From NCBI GenBank assembly GCA_022572485.1, contig JACZVU010000173.1, positions 1-5,125 on the forward strand: a stretch of DNA of 5,125 nt, written 5' to 3'. The DNA comes from Myxococcales bacterium (GTDB lineage Bacteria > Myxococcota_A > UBA9160 > SMWR01). Made by a program: the position numbers and the translations under genes. The notes beneath the pieces were generated by a model. It saw only the letters and a list, made by a program, of their open reading frames with translations, had not been told where the DNA came from and did not search any database. Positions 1 through 4,820 of this stretch are shown here, one piece after another; positions within the stretch are counted from its first letter, which is position 1, and the number at the start of each line of letters is the position of its first letter.

Positions 1-222
1 TACGGCTCGTCGTTCATCACCGACCATCTGGGCGCGATCGTAAAAAGCGCGGACCGAATGACGGAATGCGTTTTGAAAACGACAATCGACCTCGAAGAGG
101 TGCACCGCTATCGAAGCTCGTGGGGTGTGTTCCGAGACCGACGCCCCGATCTCTACGGTTCGCTTCTGACGCTCGACGGACAACACACACTCCCCACCCC
201 CTGGACAGAAGTGGAATCGTGA
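1..222 (+). CDS. aguB: N-carbamoylputrescine amidase, C-terminal 73 residues (partial, cut by window start)
   Basis: Frame 1 is open from base 1 to the TGA at 220-222 and has no start because the gene begins outside the window. The tail reads YGSSFITDHLGAIV, then FDLD-like TIDLEEVHRYR, then SSWGVFRDRRPDLYG and SLLTLDG. That block is the C-terminal signature of the nitrilase-superfamily (carbon-nitrogen hydrolase) enzyme AguB, and plant NLP1 ends almost the same way. The family cleaves N-carbamoylputrescine to putrescine, CO2 and ammonia in the cytoplasm. The catalytic Glu-Lys-Cys residues lie upstream and cannot be checked. The next gene, aguA, supplies its substrate and overlaps it by four bases, which strongly supports the call. 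A different nitrilase-family amidase is possible but unlikely in this context. Confidence 0.9.
   Translation, partial: YGSSFITDHLGAIVKSADRMTECVLKTTIDLEEVHRYRSSWGVFRDRRPDLYGSLLTLDGQHTLPTPWTEVES
219..222 (+). other. GTGA stop/start overlap coupling aguB to aguA
   Basis: The four bases contain both the aguA GTG start (219-221) and the aguB TGA stop (220-222). No strong ribosome-binding site precedes the GTG (only a weak purine run around 208-215). Initiation therefore probably depends on ribosomes finishing aguB. The overlap decides the aguA start and implies a single transcript. Confidence 0.85.
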
Positions 223-1253
223 ACTCGACAGCATCCCAAACCAACCCGCGCGACGACGGTTTTTACATGCCCGGTGAGTGGACCGGGCACAGCTGTTGCT
301 GGATGGCGTGGCCCTGCAGAGAGGGCCTGTGGGCCCATGCGCAAGCAACGCAGCGGGCCTACGCGGACGTTGCCCATGCGATCGCCCGCTTCGAGCCCGT
401 GAAAATGCTCGCTCCGACCTACAAGCTCGAGGCCGCGCGCGCGCTGTTGAACGACGGCGTCGAAGTCATCGAAATGTCGATCGACGACTCTTGGGCGAGG
501 GACTCCGGGCCCAACTTTCTCGTGAATGCTGCGGGCGAGCTGGCTGGATCGACCTGGGAGTTCAACGCCTGGGGGGGGAAGTACGCCCCCTACGACCAGG
601 ACGCCCTGATGGGATCACGCATCCTCGAGATCGCGGGCGTCCGAGAATACCCGTCCAAACTCGTTGCCGAAGGCGGGGGCATCACGGTGGATGGAGAAGG
701 GACCGTCATCACGACCGAGACGTGCTTTCTCAACAAGAACCGGAATCCGAACTGGACCCGGGCAGAAGTCGAGGCAGAGCTCTGTCGTACGCTTGGTGCG
801 GAGAAGGTCATCTGGCTCCCGGGCGATGTGGGCGATACGGAGACCGACGGGCACATCGACGGAATCGCCGCGTTCATCGAGCCCGGGCGTGTACTCGTGG
901 AAGTCAACGCGGACAAGACCGATCCGCATTATGACATCGGGCAGATCAATACGGCGGCGCTGAAGAATCAAAAGGATGCAAAAGGGCGCGAACTCCAGCT
1001 CGAATTCATCCAGGAGGGCATCTACCACCCCGGGGTATGGAACGGCGGCTGCAGTTCCTACGTGAACGCTTACCTCGCGAACGGTGCGGTGATCGTTCCG
1101 GGATACGGCTACGAGCACGACGGAGCGGCCGTTGAAACCTATCGCAAACTATATCCGGAACGAAAAATCGTGCAGGTCCAGATACACGACATTGCCGTCG
1201 GAGGAGGCGGGGTGCACTGCATCACGCAACAGCAGCCGACTCCAATCGCATAG
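219..1253 (+). CDS. aguA: agmatine deiminase (agmatine iminohydrolase)
   Basis: The 344-residue product belongs to the peptidyl-arginine deiminase family and converts agmatine to N-carbamoylputrescine plus ammonia in the cytoplasm. Landmarks, numbered from the GTG start, are GFYMPGEW followed by WMAWP near the N-terminus, DDSWARDSGP with D90 and D95, EGGG with E151, TDGHIDG with H212 and D214, and the C-terminal GGGVHCITQQQP with C334. The His, acidic residues and Cys match the family's catalytic set, and Cys forms the covalent amidino intermediate. The length is normal for the family. An in-frame ATG lies upstream at 66, but the extension to it overlaps aguB coding sequence and resembles nothing in the family. 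The GTG at 219 overlaps the aguB stop and places the conserved GFxMPxEW block at its usual distance from the start. The Shine-Dalgarno match is weak, as expected for coupled translation. Confidence 0.95.
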   Translation: MNSTASQTNPRDDGFYMPGEWTGHSCCWMAWPCREGLWAHAQATQRAYADVAHAIARFEPVKMLAPTYKLEAARALLNDGVEVIEMSIDDSWARDSGPNFLVNAAGELAGSTWEFNAWGGKYAPYDQDALMGSRILEIAGVREYPSKLVAEGGGITVDGEGTVITTETCFLNKNRNPNWTRAEVEAELCRTLGAEKVIWLPGDVGDTETDGHIDGIAAFIEPGRVLVEVNADKTDPHYDIGQINTAALKNQKDAKGRELQLEFIQEGIYHPGVWNGGCSSYVNAYLANGAVIVPGYGYEHDGAAVETYRKLYPERKIVQVQIHDIAVGGGGVHCITQQQPTPIA

Positions 1254-1258
1254 AGCGC

Positions 1259-1885
1259 GTGACCATCCGACAGAAAATCGGCCTCCGCAAGGCGCCATCG
1301 GCAACGCGAAAACGCGGCAGGAAGCGCCGCAAGCTGCTGCTGAAAGCCGCCTACGATTTATTGTGTGTGCGGCCGGTCGAGGACATCTCGTTTCGTGACA
1401 TCGCCGACAAAGCGGGCGTCCCTGAGGGCTCGGCCTATCACTTTTTTGCGAACCACTTCGACGTGTTTTCGACACTCGCCAAGGAGTTGAGTGATCAGTT
1501 CATCGAAGCTCATCGGCGCAAGGTGCCGCCTGCGCAGCGCACGAGCTGGCAGCGGCTCGCCGAGCACCTGATCGACGTCGGCGCACAGGTCTACACGGAA
1601 AACCCGCCCGCGCGCCAGCTGCTGATTGGTGGAAAAACACCACCCGAGGTCAAACAGGCGGACCGACTCAACGACCGAGCCGTCGGAAACGTCATGTACG
1701 AGGTCTTCGCCGAGCACTTCGAACTGCCCGATACCGATGAGATGCGAAACGCGTTCTACTACTTCATCGAAATCACGGACTTGATCTTCACATTGTCCGC
1801 AATCGAACACGGCGAGATCACACCCGCGATGCTCGCGGAAGCAAAGCGTGCGGGAACCGGTTATCTGAGCACCTACCTCGACTAA
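1259..1885 (+). CDS. TetR/AcrR-family transcriptional regulator, likely regulator of the agmatine genes
   Basis: The 208-residue protein has the TetR layout: an N-terminal DNA-binding domain and an all-helical ligand/dimerisation domain. The helix-turn-helix spans about residues 44-63 (SFRDIADKAGVPEGSAYHFF) and follows a first helix at about 25-36. The C-terminal two thirds are variable, as in all TetR proteins, and show no recognisable ligand signature. Before the first helix lies a strongly basic tail: ten of residues 10-25 are Lys or Arg. The GTG start sits 5 bases after the aguA stop without a clear Shine-Dalgarno, so reinitiation after aguA is likely. Pseudomonas aeruginosa controls aguBA with a TetR protein, AguR, that senses agmatine and N-carbamoylputrescine. 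By analogy this gene may sense the same compounds, but that is inference. AguR is encoded upstream of aguBA, whereas this gene is downstream. Confidence 0.9.
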   Translation: MTIRQKIGLRKAPSATRKRGRKRRKLLLKAAYDLLCVRPVEDISFRDIADKAGVPEGSAYHFFANHFDVFSTLAKELSDQFIEAHRRKVPPAQRTSWQRLAEHLIDVGAQVYTENPPARQLLIGGKTPPEVKQADRLNDRAVGNVMYEVFAEHFELPDTDEMRNAFYYFIEITDLIFTLSAIEHGEITPAMLAEAKRAGTGYLSTYLD

Positions 1886-2107
1886 CCAGCCATTTTCAGT
1901 ACATGCATGAGCACCCTCGACGACAACAATCAGCATGAGCAACGAGCTGAAAGAGTCGACTCTCCAGCGAGAGTTTTACTCTTTCCGCATCCATTGATTG
2001 CCTCCTTGACGATTTTCGATAAAACCATCAGCCTAAACAAGGCGACTCCCATTCGACGAGACCGTGGCGATGTTCAAGGCAGTTCCCATTCAGATGAGAT
2101 CGTAACG
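1886..2107. other. intergenic region between the TetR gene and the DNA glycosylase gene
   Basis: This stretch is visibly richer in A and T than the genes on either side. It holds the hairpin at 1950-1984. A poor sigma-70-like pair follows, TTGATT (1994-1999) and GATAAA (2018-2023), 18 bases apart and each matching the consensus at four of six positions. If used, it would leave a leader of about 80 bases before the glycosylase ATG. The region is open in the glycosylase frame, but the translation resembles nothing known and does not look like a real N-terminal extension. Confidence 0.5.
1950..1984 (+). terminator. two-tier stem-loop after the agu/tetR operon, possible terminator
   Basis: An outer 7-bp stem (AAAGAGT 1950-1956 with ACTCTTT 1978-1984) encloses an inner 6-bp stem (ACTCTC 1959-1964 with GAGAGT 1969-1974) around a CAGC loop. 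Two unpaired bases on the left and three T on the right form an internal loop. It starts about 65 bases after the TetR stop. TTTT follows the inner stem and TTT ends the outer one, so it could act as a weak intrinsic terminator. The stems are modest in GC, so a processing or stability element is also possible. Confidence 0.45.
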
Positions 2108-2632
2108 ATGCGTGTACGCAGCTTCGATCCCATTTTCGACGCGTCGAGCCGTGTGCTGATCCTCGGTTCAATGCCCGGCAAGGCGTCCCTGCACGCGGGG
2201 CAATACTACGCGCATCCCCAGAACGCGTTCTGGAAGATCCTCGGGGCGCTGTTCGACTTCGACCCGGGCGCTCCGTACGAGGGTCGGATTGCGCGCCTTC
2301 GCGAGCACGGCATCGCGCTCTGGGATGTCATGCAGTCCTGCGTTCGCGAGACGAGCCTCGACTCCGACATCGAGGAGCCTTCGATCGTCTCGAACCCTTT
2401 TGAAGATTTCCTGCGGGACACCCCGGAGATCCGCACCATCTGCTTCAACGGCGCCAAGGCAGAGTCCTGCTGGCGCAAGCACGTACTCCCGCAGCTGCCG
2501 CAGAACAGCTGCATCCAATACCACCGCCTCCCCTCGACGAGCCCGGCCAACGCTTCGATCCGCTACGACGACAAGGTCAAAGCCTGGCGGCTGGTGCGCC
2601 GTTCCATCGGGCGTGCGACAGAAAGAACGTGA
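2108..2632 (+). CDS. hypoxanthine-DNA (deoxyinosine) glycosylase, uracil-DNA glycosylase superfamily
   Basis: The 174-residue product matches the family that removes hypoxanthine arising from adenine deamination in DNA and so starts base excision repair. Motif 1 is spread over GSMPG (20-24) and QYYAHPQNAFW (32-42). N39 sits where this family uses Asn in place of the Asp of classical uracil-DNA glycosylases. ALWDV (70-74), FNGAKAE (113-119) and LPSTSPANAS (141-150), the last being the DNA-intercalation/minor-groove motif, follow in the expected order and spacing. The length is typical. The ATG at 2108 puts the conserved core 15-20 residues from the N-terminus as in relatives. Upstream in-frame starts (1907) would add 67 residues of low-complexity, unconserved sequence. 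No strong ribosome-binding site is seen. A broader base specificity, including uracil, cannot be excluded. Confidence 0.92.
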   Translation: MRVRSFDPIFDASSRVLILGSMPGKASLHAGQYYAHPQNAFWKILGALFDFDPGAPYEGRIARLREHGIALWDVMQSCVRETSLDSDIEEPSIVSNPFEDFLRDTPEIRTICFNGAKAESCWRKHVLPQLPQNSCIQYHRLPSTSPANASIRYDDKVKAWRLVRRSIGRATERT

Positions 2633-2699
2633 CGATATCGCCGAGGGGATTCACGCGGGCCTGGACCACACTGGAACGGGCTGCAAGCCGGCTGGCGGA

Positions 2700-2741
2700 C
2701 CCCCCCTACCCCCCGATGGATCTTCACCCGCGCCCCAGGGG
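2700..2741 (-). other. C-tract cluster, potential G-quadruplex on the minus strand
   Basis: C tracts of 7 (2700-2706), 6 (2709-2714), 3 (2727-2729) and 4 (2733-2736) lie upstream of the CWC gene. The complementary strand therefore carries four G tracts with loops of about 3, 12 and 2 bases, which meets a relaxed G-quadruplex pattern. Just to the right, CCCAG (2734-2738) can pair with CTGGG (2744-2748), or CGCCC (2731-2735) with GGGCG (2755-2759). These form competing hairpins in the RNA between the glycosylase stop and the CWC start. Confidence 0.35.
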
Positions 2742-2774
2742 CTCTGGGATCCTTGGGCGATCTCTAATTTTCTC

Positions 2775-2780
2775 GAAGGG
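2775..2780 (+). promoter_or_regulatory. ribosome-binding site of the CWC gene
   Basis: GAAGGG ends 8 bases before the ATG at 2789. It is one of the clearest Shine-Dalgarno matches in the window and fixes the start of this short gene. Confidence 0.7.
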
Positions 2781-2788
2781 CGGCGTAA

Positions 2789-3010
2789 ATGAGTGCAAAC
2801 CAAACGGGCGACTGCGATCCCAGCCAATGCCCTCTTTGCGGCGAGTCGAACCAGTGCGCGCGGGCCGCGGATCCGGAGGCGACCCGATGCTGGTGCAGGC
2901 CGGAGAAATTCCCGCGCGATCTACTCGAACGAGTGCCCGAGAACGCGGTTCGTCGCGCGTGCATCTGTCACCGATGCCTGAAGGAGCATCGGAAGTCGAT
3001 CACCGGGTAA
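2789..3010 (+). CDS. cysteine-rich CWC family protein, function unknown
   Basis: This 73-residue protein has nine cysteines and the full signature of the cysteine-rich CWC family. CPLCG is at 14-18, a further Cys at 23, the name-giving CWC at 34-36, then FPRDLLERVPE (41-51), and CICHRC at 58-63. The paired-Cys layout suggests a small zinc-binding or other metal-binding fold in the cytoplasm. There is no signal peptide and no membrane segment. The family is widespread in proteobacteria but has no established function to my knowledge, so none is assigned. The gene follows the glycosylase on the same strand after a 156-base gap. Co-transcription is possible, although hairpin-forming sequence lies between them. 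The start is supported by GAAGGG eight bases upstream. Confidence 0.9.
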   Translation: MSANQTGDCDPSQCPLCGESNQCARAADPEATRCWCRPEKFPRDLLERVPENAVRRACICHRCLKEHRKSITG

Positions 3011-3048
3011 CGTAGAGAAAACGAACGCGCCCTCCCGATGCTGTCGAA

Positions 3049-3077
3049 CGCTCGCTCAACGGGTACATCAGCGAGCG
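3049..3077. other. 8-bp stem-loop between convergent genes
   Basis: CGCTCGCT (3049-3056) and AGCGAGCG (3070-3077) are perfect inverted repeats around a 13-base loop. They lie between the stop of the CWC gene (3010) and the stop of the minus-strand GFA gene (3149). No T tract follows on either strand, so it is not a classic intrinsic terminator. It could still stabilise the 3' ends of both transcripts. The rest of the 138-base spacer shows nothing recognisable. Confidence 0.4.
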
Positions 3078-3148
3078 GGTTGCGATGCGTACCTTCGCGC
3101 GGGGCTAGCAACCGAGCCCGAGCAGAACGGTCTGGCGAAGGCGCTGAG

Positions 3149-3511
3149 TCAACCCTTCACCGCTTCTTCCCAGTTCTGCCCATCGAAGCATTGAGTCGGA
3201 ATTGAATCGATTTCCACGCCTTCCAGGCATCGAAGATTGATGTCAACCTTCTCGGGATCGGTCCGAGAATGTCGGAACGGAGAAATTCCGCAGCTTTCAC
3301 AAAAGTAGTTCTTCGATGTCATGGTCCCAAACTGGTAGTTTCGAATCACAGCCTCGGTGGTCAGCAATTTAAACTGCTCGGGTTCGACGTGCCAATGCAG
3401 GTAGGCAGTCTTTGAACAGAGCGAGCAATTGCAGACCGCGACGTCCCCGATCTCGCCCTCGACCTCGAAGCGAACCGCCCCGCAATGGCAACTGCCCTCG
3501 TAGATGGCCAT
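3149..3511 (-). CDS. GFA-family zinc protein (glutathione-dependent formaldehyde-activating enzyme / CENP-V-like fold)
   Basis: The 120-residue product carries the Cys ligands of the GFA fold in order: CHCGAVRFE with C8 and C10, CNCSLC with C27, C29 and C32, and FCESCG with C71 and C74. In the family C8, C10, C71 and C74 correspond to the structural zinc site and the middle CxCxxC to the second, catalytic-type zinc site. Both look intact. The founding member, Gfa of Paracoccus, was described as accelerating S-hydroxymethylglutathione formation from formaldehyde and glutathione. Most family members, probably including this one, have no proven substrate, so only the fold is certain. The length is normal. 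The ATG is supported by a good GAGGAG on the minus strand (about 3519-3526) seven bases upstream. The gene is convergent with the CWC gene and divergent from the methyltransferase. Confidence 0.9.
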   Translation of the reverse strand: MAIYEGSCHCGAVRFEVEGEIGDVAVCNCSLCSKTAYLHWHVEPEQFKLLTTEAVIRNYQFGTMTSKNYFCESCGISPFRHSRTDPEKVDINLRCLEGVEIDSIPTQCFDGQNWEEAVKG

Positions 3512-3788
3512 GTCAGCACTCCTCTCGTCGCTCTCAAACCCAGGGTGACCGGTCCGACCCGACCGAACAAGGGCTCCGGCGGCCTCAAATCGCCCCAGCC
3601 GTCAACCGATCCGTGTTCGTCTCCCGCACCCAACTTCGATGTATCACTCTTGATGCTCCGCCCACAAAGGCTGCCAGCAGTGCCGGCACAATGATCGCGC
3701 GGAATTTCCGGTACGATATTACAATTGGACAGCACGGCTGCCGCGCGGAATCGAGCAAGGCGCTGACAAAAGACCAGGGGATTCCGGA
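3512..3788. promoter_or_regulatory. divergent intergenic region between the GFA gene and the methyltransferase gene
   Basis: Both flanking genes start from this 277-base spacer, so it must carry their promoters unless they are transcribed from farther away. On the plus strand TACAAT (3720-3725) matches the -10 consensus at five of six positions but has no fitting -35. Directly before it is the palindrome CGGAATTTCCG (3700-3710). CGCGCGGAAT occurs twice, at 3696-3705 and 3742-3751, on either side of the -10-like box. GACCGGTC (3547-3554) is a short palindrome near the GFA start. No convincing minus-strand promoter was found. Several frames are open here, but none gives a recognisable protein. 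Confidence 0.4.
3776..3780 (+). promoter_or_regulatory. ribosome-binding site that decides the methyltransferase TTG start
   Basis: AGGGG ends 8 bases before the TTG at 3789, an ideal distance. The first in-frame ATG (3819) has no purine-rich site before it. Upstream of the TTG the same frame has no ATG or GTG back to the stop at 3651. Confidence 0.6.
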
Positions 3789-4631
3789 TTGGAGCACAAG
3801 AACGAATATCACGACGCGATGATTGCACTGCTGGCGCTGATCTGGGGCGATGGATTCATGGCACCGGGCGGAGAGGGCAATGTTGCAAAGATCGTTGGGG
3901 GCTTCGATCTGCGAGACAAGCGCGTGCTCGACATCGGCTGCGGGGTTGGTGGCCCTGCATTCGTTCTCGCAGACACCTACGGCGCGAACGTGGTCGGAAC
4001 CGACCTCGAGCCGCACCTCATCGAGCGCGCGCAGAAACGAGCCAAGGAACTCGGCCTCGATGTGAAGATCGATTTCCGCGTGGTCGAGCCCAAGCCGCTC
4101 ACGTTTCCCGACGAATCCTTCCACTTCGTAATGAGTTCTGGCGCATTTTCTCAGATCGCGGACAAACTCGTCATGTACCAGGAAGTTCTACGCGTACTCA
4201 AACCGGGCGGGGCCTTCTCCACTTACGACTGGATGAAATGCGAGGGCGAGTACAGCGCGGACATGCTCCACTGGTTCAAGGCCGAAGGATTGACCTACGC
4301 GATGGAGACCCCGGAGCGCCACCAGGAGCTCTTCGAAGAGGCGGGATTCGTCGGCGTCACAGTAGACGACCGCTCGGCGTGGTATCGAAACCACGTACAC
4401 GAAGAATACGAAAAGATCCGCGGCGAGCTCTATCCGCAGATGCTCGCACTCGTCGGCCGGGAACAGGCCGACCACTTCGTCGAAAACTGGCACGCGATGA
4501 TCGTGGTTTGCGACAAGGGCGAGATGCTGCAGGTTTACAGCCGCGGGCGGAAGCCATCAGGAGCAGGGGGCCGGCACCCGCGCGAACCCATTTCCGTCGC
4601 GGATACCGACCCCCCGTTGGTCACACCCTGA
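3789..4631 (+). CDS. class I SAM-dependent methyltransferase, phosphoethanolamine/sarcosine N-methyltransferase-like
   Basis: The 280-residue protein has a Rossmann-type methyltransferase core. SAM-binding motif I is VLDIGCGVGGPAF (46-58), and D72 in VVGTDLEP is the acidic residue expected to bind the SAM ribose. PDESFHFVMSSGAFSQIADK (107-126) is the motif II region, and EVLRVLKPGG (132-141) the motif III region. WGDGFMAPGG (19-28), just before the core, resembles the SAM-lid segment of phosphoethanolamine and glycine-betaine-type N-methyltransferases. The substrate is therefore perhaps a small amine or phospho-base, but this is only suggestive. The start is TTG with AGGGG eight bases upstream. 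The alternative ATG (3819) would remove EHKNEYHD, which looks like part of the conserved N-terminus. The last 25 residues or so (after SRGRKP) are low in complexity. The gene stands alone between divergent and convergent neighbours. Confidence 0.88.
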   Translation: MEHKNEYHDAMIALLALIWGDGFMAPGGEGNVAKIVGGFDLRDKRVLDIGCGVGGPAFVLADTYGANVVGTDLEPHLIERAQKRAKELGLDVKIDFRVVEPKPLTFPDESFHFVMSSGAFSQIADKLVMYQEVLRVLKPGGAFSTYDWMKCEGEYSADMLHWFKAEGLTYAMETPERHQELFEEAGFVGVTVDDRSAWYRNHVHEEYEKIRGELYPQMLALVGREQADHFVENWHAMIVVCDKGEMLQVYSRGRKPSGAGGRHPREPISVADTDPPLVTP

Positions 4632-4677
4632 ATCACAAGGAGGGAGAATCACAGTGCTTCTAAGGACTGAGACTCTC

Positions 4678-4705
4678 CGGGGTGCGGATTGGTTCCCGAT
4701 TTTTT
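4678..4705 (+). terminator. likely intrinsic terminator of the methyltransferase gene
   Basis: CGGGG (4678-4682) pairs with TCCCG (4694-4698), including one G-U pair, around an 11-base loop. The stem is followed by A and six T (4700-4705). It lies 47 bases after the methyltransferase stop. The stem is short, so strength is uncertain. The T tract is shared with the left arm of the palindrome at 4701-4720. Confidence 0.45.
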
Positions 4706-4720
4706 CGCGATCGCGAAAAA
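4701..4720. repeat. perfect 20-bp palindrome
   Basis: TTTTTCGCGATCGCGAAAAA reads the same on both strands and stops being symmetric one base further out. T precedes and A follows the GC core on both strands, which is the reverse of an intrinsic terminator. A dimeric-protein binding site, or a cruciform/hairpin with a GATC loop, fits better. It sits between the convergent methyltransferase and valS-like genes. Confidence 0.8.
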
Positions 4721-4820
4721 GACTGTGATCTCTACGAAATAGTGGTCTAGAGAGTCCCGCAGAATACGGTGACACCAGTTCCCGGCGAAGACCGTTGTAA
4801 TCCTATTCCGCGATCCTCTC

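Larger units (their letters stand above)
4632..4820. other. convergent intergenic region with overlapping inverted repeats
   Basis: Besides the terminator and the palindrome, several inverted repeats overlap here. ATCACAGT (4648-4655) pairs with ACTGTGAT (4722-4729) and encloses the palindrome. GACTCTC (4671-4677) pairs with GAGAGTC (4750-4756), crossing the first pair. TCTCTA (4729-4734) pairs with TAGAGA (4748-4753). ACGGT (4766-4770) pairs with ACCGT (4791-4795). Some are mutually exclusive. No open reading frame with a plausible protein is present, and no mobile-element feature such as a transposase remnant or flanking duplication is evident. Confidence 0.6.

Noticed and set aside
66..218. 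N-terminal extension of agmatine deiminase to an ATG at 66
   Set aside because: The 51 extra residues come from the +3 frame over the AguB tail, which has clear family sequence in frame 1. They are Arg/Pro-rich and resemble no agmatine deiminase N-terminus.
1935..1997. Short open frame of 20 codons (starts MSNELKESTLQREF) after the TetR gene
   Set aside because: There is no ribosome-binding site, it overlaps the two-tier hairpin, and no family is recognised. It could be a remnant of a decayed gene, but nothing downstream continues it.
1907..2107. N-terminal extension of the DNA glycosylase to 1907
   Set aside because: It would add 67 residues with no resemblance to the family and would run through the hairpin at 1950-1984. 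The core family length is reached from the ATG at 2108.
2629..3015. Open frame starting at the GTG that overlaps the glycosylase stop
   Set aside because: The GTGA overlap looks tempting, but the translation is Arg/Pro/Ser-rich, shadowing the CWC gene in another frame, and matches no family.
3016..3108. Coding-looking stretch (ERSLNGYISERVAMRTF) ending at a TAG before the GFA gene
   Set aside because: It is short, with no start codon or ribosome-binding site and no recognisable family. Part of it is simply the 8-bp stem-loop read as protein. A gene remnant is possible but unsupported.
3585..4124. Long minus-strand open frame opposite the methyltransferase, and similar antisense frames opposite aguA, the TetR gene and the glycosylase
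   Set aside because: These are typical shadow frames of GC-rich coding sequence. They lack motifs and ribosome-binding sites and overlap genes with strong family evidence.
4706..4715. GCGATCGC core of the 20-bp palindrome as a cyanobacterial HIP1 element
   Set aside because: I saw the exact octamer only here in the window, whereas HIP1-rich cyanobacterial genomes carry it about once per kilobase or more. The octamer alone is not evidence.
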